From Scandinavium manionii (GTDB taxonomy: Bacteria > Pseudomonadota > Gammaproteobacteria > Enterobacterales > Enterobacteriaceae), in NCBI RefSeq assembly GCF_024764775.1, contig NZ_JALIGC010000030.1, positions 57,918 to 121,917 on the forward strand: a stretch of DNA of 64,000 nt, in the 5' to 3' direction. The notes under the pieces were generated by a model. That model had not been told where the DNA came from, did not search any database, and was given only the letters and a program-made list of their open reading frames with translations. Below, piece by piece: positions 1 through 8,588 of the stretch (its first letter is position 1; every line of letters starts with the position of its first letter). The position numbers were made by a program, and so were the translations under genes.

Positions 1-515
1 TAGTGCTGACCAAAAGCGTCGTTGCTAAACAGCACCGCGTCGCCGGTCACGTAGGTCATCATGCTGTCGGGCCAGTGCAGCATCGGGGTTTCCACGAAAA
101 TCAGCTGTTTGCCGTTGCCCAGATCCAGCGAATCGCCTGTTTTAACGACGTTGAAATTCCACTCCGGGTGATGGTGATGGCCGTTAATCGAATCGATAGC
201 GTTGGCGGTGCAATAAATCGGCGTGTCCGGAATGGATGCCATCAGCTCGGTTAGCGCACCGGCATGATCCTCTTCCGCGTGGTTGATGATGATGTAGTCG
301 ATATCGGCGAGATCGATCTCCGCCCGCAGGTTCTGCACGAACTCGCGGCTGAACTTATGATCGACGGTGTCAATCAGCACATTTTTCTCTTCGCGGATCA
401 GATAACTGTTGTAGCTACTGCCGCGCAGAGTTTTGTATTCGGTGCCGTGAAAATCACGCACTTCCCAATCGCGTTGCCCAACCCAATGAATATTGTTTTT
501 AACGTGAATAGCCAT
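1..515 (-). CDS. norV: Anaerobic nitric oxide reductase flavorubredoxin, N-terminal part
   Basis: Flavodiiron NO reductase that reduces NO to N2O in the cytoplasm with electrons from NorW. Only the first about 171 codons are in the window, read on the minus strand from the ATG at 515; the gene runs off the left edge. The translation starts MAIHVKNNIHWVG and contains the HAEEDH motif of the metallo-beta-lactamase-like diiron domain and the later PMLHWPDSMMTY stretch, both as in E. coli NorV. It is divergent from norR, as in E. coli. The flavodoxin and rubredoxin domains would lie outside the window. Identification is secure. Confidence 0.95.
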   Translation of the reverse strand, partial: MAIHVKNNIHWVGQRDWEVRDFHGTEYKTLRGSSYNSYLIREEKNVLIDTVDHKFSREFVQNLRAEIDLADIDYIIINHAEEDHAGALTELMASIPDTPIYCTANAIDSINGHHHHPEWNFNVVKTGDSLDLGNGKQLIFVETPMLHWPDSMMTYVTGDAVLFSNDAFGQH

Positions 516-559
516 AACGTCCTCAATCACTCTTCTGGTTCAAATCGTTAATGGGCTAT

Positions 560-575
560 ATCAAGTTGCGTGCCA
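560..575 (-). promoter_or_regulatory. Sigma-54-like promoter of norV
   Basis: On the minus strand the sequence reads TGGCACG-CAAC-TTGAT, against the sigma-54 consensus TGGCACG-N4-TTGCW. The -24 GG element is intact; the -12 element has A where C is expected. It lies 45 bp upstream of the norV start and within about 130 bp of the NorR sites, as expected for a NorR-activated promoter. The imperfect -12 is the weak point. Confidence 0.6.
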
Positions 576-629
576 GTTTTTATTTTGTTGATAATTAATG
601 GTTTTTAAGTTTGAGTGTTGTGAGTGTTT

Positions 630-685
630 GTCATAATGACTATTCTTTAGTGGGTCAAAAAGACAATAATGACAGTCATAATGAC
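630..685. promoter_or_regulatory. Three NorR enhancer sites
   Basis: Three GT-N7-AC sites occur in a row: GTCATAATGAC at 630-640, GTCAAAAAGAC at 654-664 and GTCATAATGAC at 675-685. The outer two are identical perfect palindromes of the GTCA-N3-TGAC form; the middle one is weaker. E. coli has three such sites between norR and norV, each binding a NorR dimer so that a hexamer can assemble. They lie upstream of the norR start at 698, which argues against a longer NorR N terminus. Confidence 0.85.
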
Positions 686-697
686 AATGAGGCAGGC

Positions 698-2212
698 ATG
701 AGTTTTTCTACCGAAGCGCTGGCGAAAATAGCCATCGAATTGCAAAGCGACATTGGTCATCCGGACCGTTTTTCGAGGCTTATCATCACTCTGCGCGAGC
801 TGTTGGGCTGTGACGCCTCGGCGTTGTTGCGCTACGAGGCACATCAGTTCATTCCGCTGGCAATTGACGGCCTGGCGAAAGACGTACTGGGCCGCCGGTT
901 TGCGTTACAGGCCCACCCTCGACTGGAGGCGATTGCCCGTGCTGGCGATATCGTGCGTTTTCCCGCAGACAGCACGTTGCCGGACCCTTACGACGGGCTG
1001 ATTCCTGGGCAGGAAAGCCTGAAGGTTCACGCCTGTCTCGGTCTGCCGCTGTTCGCCGGGCAAAATCTGATTGGCGCGTTAACCCTTGATGGCATGGATG
1101 CTCATCAATTCGACAGCCACAGCGACGAAGAACTGCGCCTGATTGCAGCACTGGTTTCCGGGGCGCTGAATAACGCGCTGCTGATTGCCCGGCTGGAAAG
1201 CCAGAATGTGTTGATGACCAACGTCAGTGGCGACGCGACGACAGGTGCGCAGGAGATGATTGGTCTCTCGGCTCCGGTGGTACAGCTGCAAAAAGAGATA
1301 GAGATCGTCGCGGCGTCCGATCTTAATGTGCTGATCGGCGGTGAAACCGGCACCGGGAAAGAGCTGGTGGCGAAGGCGATTCATCAGCAATCATCGCGTG
1401 CGGCGAACCCGCTGGTGTATCTCAACTGCGCGGCGTTACCGGAAAGCGTGGCGGAAAGCGAGCTGTTCGGGCATGTGAAGGGTGCGTTTACCGGGGCTAT
1501 CAGCCATCGCAGCGGAAAATTTGAAATCGCGGATAACGGTACGCTGTTCCTCGATGAAATCGGTGAGCTATCTTTGTCATTGCAGGCCAAGCTGCTGCGG
1601 GTATTGCAGTATGGTGATATCCAGCGAGTCGGCGATGACCGCAGTCTGCGGGTTAATGTGCGCGTACTGGCGGCAACTAACCGCGATCTACGCGAAGAGG
1701 TATTGGCCGGGCGTTTTCGCGCGGATCTGTTCCACCGTTTAAGCGTGTTCCCGCTTTACGTGCCGCCACTCCGCGAGCGCGATGAAGACGTCATTCTACT
1801 GGCGGGCTATTTTTGCGAGCAGTGCCGGGCTCGAATGGGGCTGAGCAGCGTCATTCTTAGCGCAGCAGCCCGCGCGCATTTAGCGTCGTATCGTTGGCCC
1901 GGTAATGTGCGTGAGCTGGAACATGCCATCCATCGGGCAGTGGTGTTGGCGCGCGCGGCCAGCGATGGCGCCGACGTCACGCTAAAACCGCAACATTTTG
2001 CTATTCACTGCGAACCTGTTTCCGTTGTACAACCGCGTGAAATGCAGACGGAAGCGGTGAATTTACGGGAGGCCACCGACGCGTTTCAACGTCAGGCGAT
2101 TATGCAGGCGCTGGAAAGCCAGCAGAACAACTGGGCCGCGACAGCCCGCGCATTGTCGCTGGACGTCGCCAACCTGCACCGGCTGGCGAAACGACTGGGG
2201 CTGAAGGATTAA
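698..2212 (+). CDS. norR: NO-responsive sigma-54 activator NorR
   Basis: Bacterial enhancer-binding protein of 504 residues, the E. coli length. It has an N-terminal GAF domain (about 20-170) that senses NO through a non-haem iron, a central AAA+ domain (about 190-420), and a C-terminal Fis-type helix-turn-helix ending NLHRLAKRLGLKD. Visible motifs are Walker A GETGTGKE, the sigma-54-contacting GAFTGA loop and Walker B TLFLDEIGE. The frame is open back to 611, but ATG 698 (MSFSTEALAKIAIELQ) matches the known start, and the upstream extension would cover all three NorR sites. It activates the divergent norV and ends convergent with gutQ, the stop codons overlapping. Confidence 0.96.
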   Translation: MSFSTEALAKIAIELQSDIGHPDRFSRLIITLRELLGCDASALLRYEAHQFIPLAIDGLAKDVLGRRFALQAHPRLEAIARAGDIVRFPADSTLPDPYDGLIPGQESLKVHACLGLPLFAGQNLIGALTLDGMDAHQFDSHSDEELRLIAALVSGALNNALLIARLESQNVLMTNVSGDATTGAQEMIGLSAPVVQLQKEIEIVAASDLNVLIGGETGTGKELVAKAIHQQSSRAANPLVYLNCAALPESVAESELFGHVKGAFTGAISHRSGKFEIADNGTLFLDEIGELSLSLQAKLLRVLQYGDIQRVGDDRSLRVNVRVLAATNRDLREEVLAGRFRADLFHRLSVFPLYVPPLRERDEDVILLAGYFCEQCRARMGLSSVILSAAARAHLASYRWPGNVRELEHAIHRAVVLARAASDGADVTLKPQHFAIHCEPVSVVQPREMQTEAVNLREATDAFQRQAIMQALESQQNNWAATARALSLDVANLHRLAKRLGLKD

Positions 2213-3174
2213 AGAATACCGGCCTGATAGAAATCCTGCAGGTTGATCGCCCCGCACAGCAGACCGCAATCGTCGACCACCGGTGCGGCGGCGATTTTAC
2301 GCTTCATCAGCACTTCTTTGGCCTCAACCGCGCGGCTTTGTGCATTCAGCGTGACGCCCCCCCGGGTCATGGCTTCTGCAACTTTTTCCGCCAGTGTGCC
2401 GCCGCCGACCAGCCAGCGACGCAGGTCGCCATCGGTAAACACGCCTTGCACCCGACTGTTTTCATCGCACACCACAACCAGCCCAAGCCCGGTGCGGCTC
2501 AGCTCCAGCATCGCGTCCATCACGCTGGTGGTGAGTTTGACCTGCGGGATGGCATCGCCCGTACGCATCAGGTGATGCACTTTATTCAGCAAACGCGCGC
2601 CTAACGCACCCGCCGGGTGGGAACGCGCAAAATCCTCTTCGTTAAAGCCACGCGCCTGCATCACTGCCATCGCCAGGGCGTCACCCATCATTAGGGTGTT
2701 GACGCTGCTGGAAGTCGGGGCGAGATGCATCGGGCAGGCTTCGCGTTCGACCGAAATATCCAGAGTGGCTTTTGCGGCCAGCGCCAGTGGTGAGCGGGTT
2801 TTGCCAGTCATCGCCAGCAGCGCGACCGATTTTTCCTGTAAGCGTGGGATGATCAGATCGAGCTCTTTGGCCGAGCCGGAGTAGGAAATAAACAGCATCA
2901 CGTCACGGCTTTCGATCATCCCCAGATCGCCATGCAGGGCTTCTGCCGGATGCACAAAAAAAGCAGGCGTGCCGGTGCTGGCAAGCGTGGCGGCAATTTT
3001 TTTGCCGATATGCCCGGATTTGCCAATTCCGGAGACAATCACTTTGCCTTCGCTTTGAATAAGGGTGTTTGCGGCGCGAACAAAATCATCGCCAAGTCGG
3101 TCCGGCAGGCGGCTCGCTTCCTCGAGTTCCAGCCTCAGCGTCTGACGGCCTGCGTTAATCAGAAAGTCACTCAT
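2209..3174 (-). CDS. gutQ: D-arabinose 5-phosphate isomerase GutQ
   Basis: Interconverts ribulose 5-phosphate and arabinose 5-phosphate, the Kdo precursor; it is the catabolic-operon paralogue of KdsD. The 321 residues contain an N-terminal SIS sugar-isomerase domain (about 35-185, with SGIGKSG and SYSGSAKE) and two C-terminal CBS repeats (about 205-320). It is the last gene of the glucitol operon, overlapping srlR by 8 bp, as in E. coli. Its stop codon overlaps that of norR from the opposite strand with no terminator between them. Confidence 0.95.
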   Translation of the reverse strand: MSDFLINAGRQTLRLELEEASRLPDRLGDDFVRAANTLIQSEGKVIVSGIGKSGHIGKKIAATLASTGTPAFFVHPAEALHGDLGMIESRDVMLFISYSGSAKELDLIIPRLQEKSVALLAMTGKTRSPLALAAKATLDISVEREACPMHLAPTSSSVNTLMMGDALAMAVMQARGFNEEDFARSHPAGALGARLLNKVHHLMRTGDAIPQVKLTTSVMDAMLELSRTGLGLVVVCDENSRVQGVFTDGDLRRWLVGGGTLAEKVAEAMTRGGVTLNAQSRAVEAKEVLMKRKIAAAPVVDDCGLLCGAINLQDFYQAGIL

Positions 3175-3940
3175 CTTTTTCCCCCGTTACGATGACGTTG
3201 ATGCCTTTCTCTTCCAGTGCTTTTTTGAACGCCGGATCGATACCTGCGTCTGTAATCAGCTTATCAACGCTTTCAAGGCTACAGACGATATTGGGGCTTT
3301 TGCGGCCAAACTTTGACGAATCCGCCATCAGGATCACTTCACGGGCGGCGTTACACATCGCCTTACTGACGCTGAATACTTCGTTAAAGGTGGTCACACC
3401 CGCGTTGAGATCGATTCCGTCGGTGCCCATAAACAGTTTATCAAAGCTGAAATGCTCGAAAGCGTTTTCGGCCAACTGGCCGTGGAAGGAGGCGGATTTT
3501 TTGCGGAACGTGCCACCGGGCATCAGGATGGTTTGTTCGTTATCGACTTCGGACAGCGCATTGACGATATGCAGGCTATTGGTCATCACGGTGATGTTAT
3601 TAAAGTGGCTCAGCATCGGGATCATCTGCAGTACCGTACTGCCCGCATCGAGAATAATCGAGTCGCCGTCATGGACAAATTTAACCGCGGCTTCGGCAAT
3701 CAACGCTTTCTGATGGGTGTTGATCAGCGTTTTATGATCGATAGGCGGATCGGCCTCATCCTTGTTGAGCATCACCCCGCCGTAGGTTCGGATCACCGCC
3801 CCGGCATTTTCGAGTAGAACCAGGTCTTTGCGTATCGTGGTACCGGTGGTGTCAAAGTGGTGGGCGAGTTCCTCTACTGAGCTTTTTCCCTGCTTTTGCA
3901 GATGCTCAATAATGGCAGCTTGCCGCTGACGTGGTTTCAT
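3167..3940 (-). CDS. srlR: Glucitol operon repressor SrlR (DeoR family)
   Basis: DNA-binding repressor of the glucitol operon, 257 residues. An N-terminal DeoR winged helix-turn-helix (about 1-55, MKPRQRQAAIIEHLQKQGK start) precedes a sugar-phosphate-sensing DeoRC domain (about 75-235) with the ILDAGSTVLQ and MGTDGIDLNAGVTTFNE motifs. It is transcribed with srlM upstream and gutQ downstream and presumably dissociates when glucitol 6-phosphate is present. Length and sequence agree with E. coli SrlR (GutR). Confidence 0.95.
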   Translation of the reverse strand: MKPRQRQAAIIEHLQKQGKSSVEELAHHFDTTGTTIRKDLVLLENAGAVIRTYGGVMLNKDEADPPIDHKTLINTHQKALIAEAAVKFVHDGDSIILDAGSTVLQMIPMLSHFNNITVMTNSLHIVNALSEVDNEQTILMPGGTFRKKSASFHGQLAENAFEHFSFDKLFMGTDGIDLNAGVTTFNEVFSVSKAMCNAAREVILMADSSKFGRKSPNIVCSLESVDKLITDAGIDPAFKKALEEKGINVIVTGEKDE

Positions 3941-4003
3941 TGGCGATGTGTTCCTTAAGTTGCGAAATGATAATTTCGCAAGCTTATAACGTTCACAACG
4001 AAA

Positions 4004-4363
4004 TTATCCATGTTTCAGATTAAGCGCTAATGATAGTGCATTCTGACAGCGTGGATCATGGGGAAAGATCACATCAGGCTGCAATTTTTGTAACGGTGTA
4101 CCGTTGATGGCCGGAATTTTCACCGGCCGGGCGAAAATCGTCAGGCCCCGAAGCATCAACGAATCGCACACCCGGTTGTGCTCATCCAGGGCGATAGCTA
4201 TCACTACACGGGGCTTGAAACGTCCACCGGAGCGTCCGATGCCGACCCGGCCTTTTTGGCACAGTGCATCAAACTCACGGTTGAACTGATGAATTTGCCA
4301 GCCGCCGAGGATGAGTTGGCTCAGCCAGGCGATAATGGCGAGGGTAATGAGGGTGGTTATCAT
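4004..4363 (-). CDS. srlM: Glucitol operon activator SrlM (GutM)
   Basis: Small protein of 119 residues with one N-terminal hydrophobic segment (about 3-22) followed by a soluble part rich in basic residues. The family (GutM) is described as an activator of the glucitol operon; how a membrane-anchored protein does this is not clear. It sits between srlD and srlR, as in E. coli. A BIME repeat separates it from srlD, which may lower its expression relative to the transport genes. Confidence 0.88.
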   Translation of the reverse strand: MITTLITLAIIAWLSQLILGGWQIHQFNREFDALCQKGRVGIGRSGGRFKPRVVIAIALDEHNRVCDSLMLRGLTIFARPVKIPAINGTPLQKLQPDVIFPHDPRCQNALSLALNLKHG

Positions 4364-4375
4364 ATTTATCTTCCT

Positions 4376-4455
4376 GGTGATTGCCGGATGGCGCTCTGCT
4401 TATCCGGCCTACGGTTGAGCGTGTAGACCCGTTAAGCGAAGCGCCACCGGGCATG
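4376..4455. repeat. BIME: two REP elements in inverted orientation
   Basis: The stretch from 4380 reads TGCCGGATGGCGCTCTGCTT and continues ATCCGGCCTACGG, a typical E. coli-type REP with imperfect hairpin. An inverted second unit follows (about 4427-4453, GTTAAGCGAAGCGCCACCGG). REP pairs in operon interiors commonly stabilise the upstream mRNA; here that would be srlAEBD. Confidence 0.85.
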
Positions 4456-4460
4456 GCAAC

Positions 4461-5240
4461 TTAGAACATCACCTGCCCGCCGGTCACGTTGATGGACTGT
4501 CCAGTGCAGTAAGACGCTTTCGGGCTGGCGTAAAACAGCAGCATATTGAGCACATCCTGATAGTCGCAGCCGCGTTTGAGCGGCACTTTATCAATATAAT
4601 ACTGCTCCACTTCGTCCGTGTTGAGGCCAAGCTTGGTGGCGTACTGGGGTAGCAATGACTGGAACATCGGCGATTTCAGCAGGTTGCCCAGCATCAGCGC
4701 ATGTACGGTTATTCCGTATTCCGCCAGATCCAGCGCCAGGGACTGCGTCAGCCCCACGCCGCCAAATTTTGCCGCGCTGTAACCAGAGTTGTGTTTGCTG
4801 CCCACTTTGCCCGATTTTGAATTGATCTGAATGATGCGCCCCTGAATGCCGTCCCGGATCATCAGCCGTGAAAACTCGCGAGCACAGAGGAAATAGCCCA
4901 CCAGGTTCACCTGCAAAGAGCGGTCGAAATCACCCAGAGCGAAGTCGCTGATAAACGCGGCTTTGGCAATGCCTGCGCTATAGACCAGTAGATCGGCGCG
5001 GCCAAAGATCTCGTCCACACCGCGGGCAAGCGCCATCACGCTCTGTTCGCTAGTGGCATCCGCGCCAAATCCGTACGCTATCCCTTCACCAAATTCCTGG
5101 TTGATGACCGCAGCGACCCGCGCCGCTTTTTCACTTTGAATATCCACCACCGCGACGCGATAGCCTTCAGTAGCAAGCCCACGGCAAAGAAACTCCCCTA
5201 AGGTTTGTCCTCCGCCAATGACAATGGCAACCTGATTCAT
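4461..5240 (-). CDS. srlD: Sorbitol-6-phosphate 2-dehydrogenase
   Basis: NAD-dependent oxidation of glucitol 6-phosphate to fructose 6-phosphate, feeding glycolysis. It is a classical short-chain dehydrogenase of 259 residues: N-terminal Rossmann glycine motif GGGQTLG (about 9-15), catalytic serine in INSKSGK, and the YSAAK catalytic Tyr/Lys pair (about residue 155). It ends INVTGGQVMF like E. coli SrlD. It follows srlB after 15 bp. Confidence 0.96.
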   Translation of the reverse strand: MNQVAIVIGGGQTLGEFLCRGLATEGYRVAVVDIQSEKAARVAAVINQEFGEGIAYGFGADATSEQSVMALARGVDEIFGRADLLVYSAGIAKAAFISDFALGDFDRSLQVNLVGYFLCAREFSRLMIRDGIQGRIIQINSKSGKVGSKHNSGYSAAKFGGVGLTQSLALDLAEYGITVHALMLGNLLKSPMFQSLLPQYATKLGLNTDEVEQYYIDKVPLKRGCDYQDVLNMLLFYASPKASYCTGQSINVTGGQVMF

Positions 5241-5255
5241 GATTTTCTCCTTAAA

Positions 5256-5627
5256 TTACACAACGAATTTTACTGTGCAGCCAGTGTGAAGCGCCTCGGG
5301 TACGGGGCCGGTAACGTGCACCGTCCCGGGATACTCGGCTTCGGTCTGTCCATCAAAACGCAGGGTGATATGTCCCAGCTCACGTAGGTTCTGCTCGGCC
5401 ACATCGCCAACAGCGGTGACCGGGTAGCACACGTCGTCAAGCGCAAGCTGACTGCCGGGCCGCAATGCGCCTTTCAGCTCGCCGTGGCAGTGAATAAAAC
5501 AAAACTCTTCGATATCCGCCGGGGCGCCTTCGCGAAAGGTGATGAGCATCTTGTCGCTCAACGCGTCGGGCGCGCTCTGGCCGATGCGGGTAATGGTGGT
5601 CTGGTAAATCACGGTCATCAGGGGCAC
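5256..5627 (-). CDS. srlB: Glucitol PTS component EIIA
   Basis: Phosphocarrier of 123 residues that takes phosphate from HPr and passes it to the EIIB part of SrlE. It is the PTSIIA/GutA family, with the phosphorylatable histidine in the FCFIHCHGEL segment (around residues 42-51). It lies 3 bp downstream of srlE and 15 bp before srlD, consistent with translational coupling within the operon. Confidence 0.94.
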   Translation of the reverse strand: MPLMTVIYQTTITRIGQSAPDALSDKMLITFREGAPADIEEFCFIHCHGELKGALRPGSQLALDDVCYPVTAVGDVAEQNLRELGHITLRFDGQTEAEYPGTVHVTGPVPEALHTGCTVKFVV

Positions 5628-5630
5628 CTC

Positions 5631-6587
5631 TTATTGGTAAATAAATCCGGAAACGAACCAGGCAATTAGCACCGTCGGGGCGCCGGTCAGGAAACGACTT
5701 ACCAGCACCGAAGGCACACCAACGCGAACCGTGTCCTGTCGCGCTTCCGCAAGGGAGAGACCCACCGGGATAAAGTCACAGGCCGCCTGTGCATTAATGG
5801 CAAACAGGGCGGGCAGGGCGAGATGCGGGGGAATGTTGCCCAGACCTATCTGCACCCCAATCAGTACGCCTATCACCTGGGCGATAACGGCCCCTGGGCC
5901 GAGAAAAGGCGACAGTAACGGGAAGGAGCAAATCAGCGCCAGCGTCACCAGGCCTAACGGATGGCTGGCGAGCGGGGCAAGGCCGTGCGCTATCCAGTCA
6001 CCCAGCCCGGAGGCCATGATGATGCCGATCAGCGCCGAAACAAACGCCATAAACGGCAGGATGGTTTTCAGCACCGTGTCGATGGTGTCGCGCCCGGACT
6101 GGAACAGCACAGCCACGGCAGAGCCCATTCCCATACCGACTTTTGCCAGCAAGCCGTCACTTTGTTCGGTGATTTTTTTGCGGGAGTCATACTCGCGAGG
6201 GCCGCCTTTTTGTGGCGTTATTCCGTCAACCAGGCTGATGTTGTTCTCTTTGACGCCAGAGACATAAATGTCTTCGACGATGTGCTGTGCCAGCGGCCCG
6301 GATTTCCCCGTCGAGTGAATATTGACGGTCGGGATCCGACGTTTGGGATAAAGGCCGCAGCGCAGCGTGCCTCCGCAGTCGATCACCGCCACACCGATTT
6401 CTGACTCGGGGGGCTCCCCTTCTTTAAAGCCGTCCACCGCTTCCCAGCCGGTGAGTTTACTCAGTTTATCGACAATCGCCGGGCGGGTGCCTGCGGTGAT
6501 GTAGACGATTTTTTTCCCTTCAACGGCGTCGAGTTCCAGCGGGCCGCCCCAGCCGCCTTCGCCTTTTTCAATCCGAATGCGCGTCAT
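5631..6587 (-). CDS. srlE: Glucitol PTS components EIIBC
   Basis: Membrane protein of 318 residues (E. coli 319). The N-terminal EIIB domain (about 1-120) carries the active cysteine in VIDCGGTLRCGLYPKR; the C-terminal IIC2 domain (about 165-318) has four to five hydrophobic segments. Glucitol permeases are unusual in splitting IIC over two genes, SrlA (IIC1) and SrlE (IIC2), seen here as overlapping start and stop codons (ATGA) with srlA. Confidence 0.95.
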   Translation of the reverse strand: MTRIRIEKGEGGWGGPLELDAVEGKKIVYITAGTRPAIVDKLSKLTGWEAVDGFKEGEPPESEIGVAVIDCGGTLRCGLYPKRRIPTVNIHSTGKSGPLAQHIVEDIYVSGVKENNISLVDGITPQKGGPREYDSRKKITEQSDGLLAKVGMGMGSAVAVLFQSGRDTIDTVLKTILPFMAFVSALIGIIMASGLGDWIAHGLAPLASHPLGLVTLALICSFPLLSPFLGPGAVIAQVIGVLIGVQIGLGNIPPHLALPALFAINAQAACDFIPVGLSLAEARQDTVRVGVPSVLVSRFLTGAPTVLIAWFVSGFIYQ

Positions 6588-7147
6588 ACGATGGCTCCTG
6601 AAAGTCGAACGCTTTGCTCAAGCTGAATGCCCATTTTTTTCTCGAAAATGGCCGTCGTCAGATCGGTTACCCAACCGCGGAAGAAATTGGTGAAAAGACC
6701 GACCAGCAGATAACTGACCGCCAGCGGTCCCAGCGGCAGGCCGAGTGTGGTCAGGCCGTTGGCAACGCCGAGGTAGACAAACAGCTCGCCCGGATTGATG
6801 TGCGGGAACAGGCCGTTCATTGAGTGGCAGCTATAGGACGCGGCGGCGTAGTAGCTCGGTTTGTACTTCTCGGGCATAAAACGGCCAAGGCTTAACGTCA
6901 TCGGGTTACAAAAAACAAAGGTGCCGATACAGGGCAGGATAAGGTAGCGGGAGACCGGATTGCCTGCGCAGCGTTGAGCAAATCGTTCAATGCGTTGCTG
7001 GCCGATAAAGTTAATTAAGGCGTTCATGATAACCAGCAGGCTTATCAGCAGAGGCAGAATACCGGTCACCATCCCGGTAAAGACTTCTCCACCTTTCTGA
7101 AAAAGCCCGATGAACCACTCGGCGCCGTGGGTAATGATTTCTATCAT
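6584..7147 (-). CDS. srlA: Glucitol PTS component EIIC
   Basis: First gene of the operon; the 187-residue integral membrane IIC1 half of the glucitol transporter. Hydrophobic segments lie at about 24-50, 70-85 and 130-160, and the YYAAASYSCHSMNGLFPHINPGE region is typical of GutC. It overlaps srlE by 4 bp. Expression is probably driven from the 7148-7380 interval, which contains repeated palindromic elements. Confidence 0.95.
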   Translation of the reverse strand: MIEIITHGAEWFIGLFQKGGEVFTGMVTGILPLLISLLVIMNALINFIGQQRIERFAQRCAGNPVSRYLILPCIGTFVFCNPMTLSLGRFMPEKYKPSYYAAASYSCHSMNGLFPHINPGELFVYLGVANGLTTLGLPLGPLAVSYLLVGLFTNFFRGWVTDLTTAIFEKKMGIQLEQSVRLSGAIV

Positions 7148-7192
7148 TCTTCTCTCCTGTGAATTTTTATTATTTAACCGATGCCAATAATA

Positions 7193-7261
7193 ATCACTTT
7201 GAAAGGTTTTTAAGTGTTAAGTAGATCTCACAATGAAAGATAAAATGATCATTTTGAAAGT
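7193..7261 (-). promoter_or_regulatory. Probable srl operator region
   Basis: A perfect 14-bp palindrome AAAATGATCATTTT lies at 7242-7255. A near-repeat occurs twice 55 bp apart: ATCACTTTGAAAGG at 7193-7206 and ATCATTTTGAAAGT at 7248-7261. Repeated elements just upstream of srlA are what a DeoR-type repressor such as SrlR would need for looped repression; assigning them to SrlR is inference. A possible CRP half-site TGTGAGATC (minus strand) lies at about 7223-7231. Confidence 0.5.
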
Positions 7262-7381
7262 TTGTGTGAGGTGAGAGAGAAACTGAAGAAAGATTTTTTT
7301 TAACCTCAGGTAGCGCTTCCTTGTGAGGTCAGGGATGCTTTACCATATTTATCTCTGCCGAATTAGCTAAATGGATGTCAC

Positions 7382-8461
7382 ATGTTGAAGCGTCGTTACC
7401 TGACCTTACTCCCGCTCTGCGTGCTGGTTGCTGCCTGTAGCAGCAAACCGAAAACCGCCGAAGCGCCGACCACGGCGAATACCTCTGGCGGGTTCCTGTT
7501 GGAGCCGCAGCATAATACGACCCTGATGGGCGGCGACTTCGCCAACAACGCGGCGGCGAATCAGTTCATCGATTCGATGGTCAGTAAGCATGGCTTTGAC
7601 CGCCAACAACTGCATGAAATTCTCTCTCAGGCCAAACGTCTTGATTACGTTCTGCGTCTGATGGACCGTCAGGCACCGACGGCGCAGGTTCCTACCGGAC
7701 CAAACGGCGCCTGGCTGCGCTATCGCAAACAGTTTATTACCCCGGACAATGTGCAAAACGGCGTCATGTTCTGGAATGAACATCAGGACGCACTGACCCG
7801 CGCCTGGCAGGTGTACGGCGTACCACCGGAAATTATCATTGGCATTATCGGCGTTGAAACCCGCTGGGGTCGCGTGATGGGCAAAACCCGCATTCTGGAT
7901 GCGCTGGCGACGCTGTCATTCAACTATCCGCGTCGGGCGAAGTACTTCTCCGGTGAGCTGGAAACCTTCCTGTTGATGGCGCGCGACGAGCAGGACGATC
8001 CGCTGGATCTGAAAGGCTCGTTTGCTGGTGCGATGGGCTACGGTCAGTTTATGCCGTCGTCCTATAAGCAGTACGCCGTGGACTTCAACGGCGACGGCCA
8101 CATCAATCTGTGGGATCCGGACGATGCGATCGGCAGCGTAGCCAACTACTTCAAACAGCATGGCTGGGTGAAGGGCGATCTGGTTGCGGTGCCAGCCGCG
8201 GGCCAGGCGCCAGGCCTGGATAACGGTTTCAAAACGAACTACAGTGTTTCACAGCTTTCAGCCGCAGGATTGTCGCCGACTCAGTCGCTGGGTGATCACC
8301 AGCAGGCGAGCCTGTTACGCCTCGACGTGGGCACCGGGTATGAGTACTGGTACGGCTTGCCGAACTTCTACACCATCACCCGCTACAACCACAGTACGCA
8401 CTACGCAATGGCAGTCTGGCAGCTTGGTCAGGCAGTGGCAGCGGCGCGCGCTCAGCAGTAA
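7382..8461 (+). CDS. mltB: Membrane-bound lytic murein transglycosylase B
   Basis: Outer-membrane lipoprotein that cleaves peptidoglycan between MurNAc and GlcNAc with 1,6-anhydro product formation. The 359 residues begin with a signal peptide and the lipobox VAAC, giving lipidation at Cys-19. The catalytic region holds IIGVETRWG, with the MltB catalytic glutamate, and GAMGYGQFMPSSYKQYAVDF, followed by the EF-hand-like DFNGDGHINLWDP. Monocistronic; a short GC hairpin follows the stop. Confidence 0.96.
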   Translation: MLKRRYLTLLPLCVLVAACSSKPKTAEAPTTANTSGGFLLEPQHNTTLMGGDFANNAAANQFIDSMVSKHGFDRQQLHEILSQAKRLDYVLRLMDRQAPTAQVPTGPNGAWLRYRKQFITPDNVQNGVMFWNEHQDALTRAWQVYGVPPEIIIGIIGVETRWGRVMGKTRILDALATLSFNYPRRAKYFSGELETFLLMARDEQDDPLDLKGSFAGAMGYGQFMPSSYKQYAVDFNGDGHINLWDPDDAIGSVANYFKQHGWVKGDLVAVPAAGQAPGLDNGFKTNYSVSQLSAAGLSPTQSLGDHQQASLLRLDVGTGYEYWYGLPNFYTITRYNHSTHYAMAVWQLGQAVAAARAQQ

Positions 8462-8473
8462 TCCTGCCGATAT

Positions 8474-8491
8474 CCCCTCCTGCGGGAGGGG
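8474..8491 (+). terminator. GC-rich hairpin after mltB
   Basis: Stem CCCCTCC / GGAGGGG with a 4-base loop, 13 bp after the mltB stop. There is no T-run, so it is either a weak intrinsic terminator or an mRNA 3'-end stabiliser. Confidence 0.5.
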
Positions 8492-8558
8492 TGTCTGAAA
8501 CATTTCGATACAGGCCCAACGTCAGACGCAGATTTACAACTTTCGTTAATCTCATTAT

Positions 8559-8573
8559 TGTTATGTTATAACA
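8559..8573 (+). promoter_or_regulatory. Zur box upstream of the zinc transporter
   Basis: TGTTATGTTATAACA agrees at 14 of 15 positions with the gamma-proteobacterial Zur core as I remember it, TGTTATANTATAACA. It is embedded in the 16-bp perfect palindrome TTATGTTATAACATAA (8561-8576). It lies 16 bp upstream of the first start codon of the transporter operon. This predicts repression by Zur in zinc-replete cells. Confidence 0.8.
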
Positions 8574-8588
8574 TAATTGAGGTTGGCG

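Noticed and set aside
611..697. N-terminal extension of NorR
   Set aside because: The open frame covers all three NorR sites, and ATG 698 matches the established start and length.
7216..7235. Full CRP site upstream of srlA
   Set aside because: Only one half (TGTGA) matches well; mentioned as a possibility but not listed as a site.
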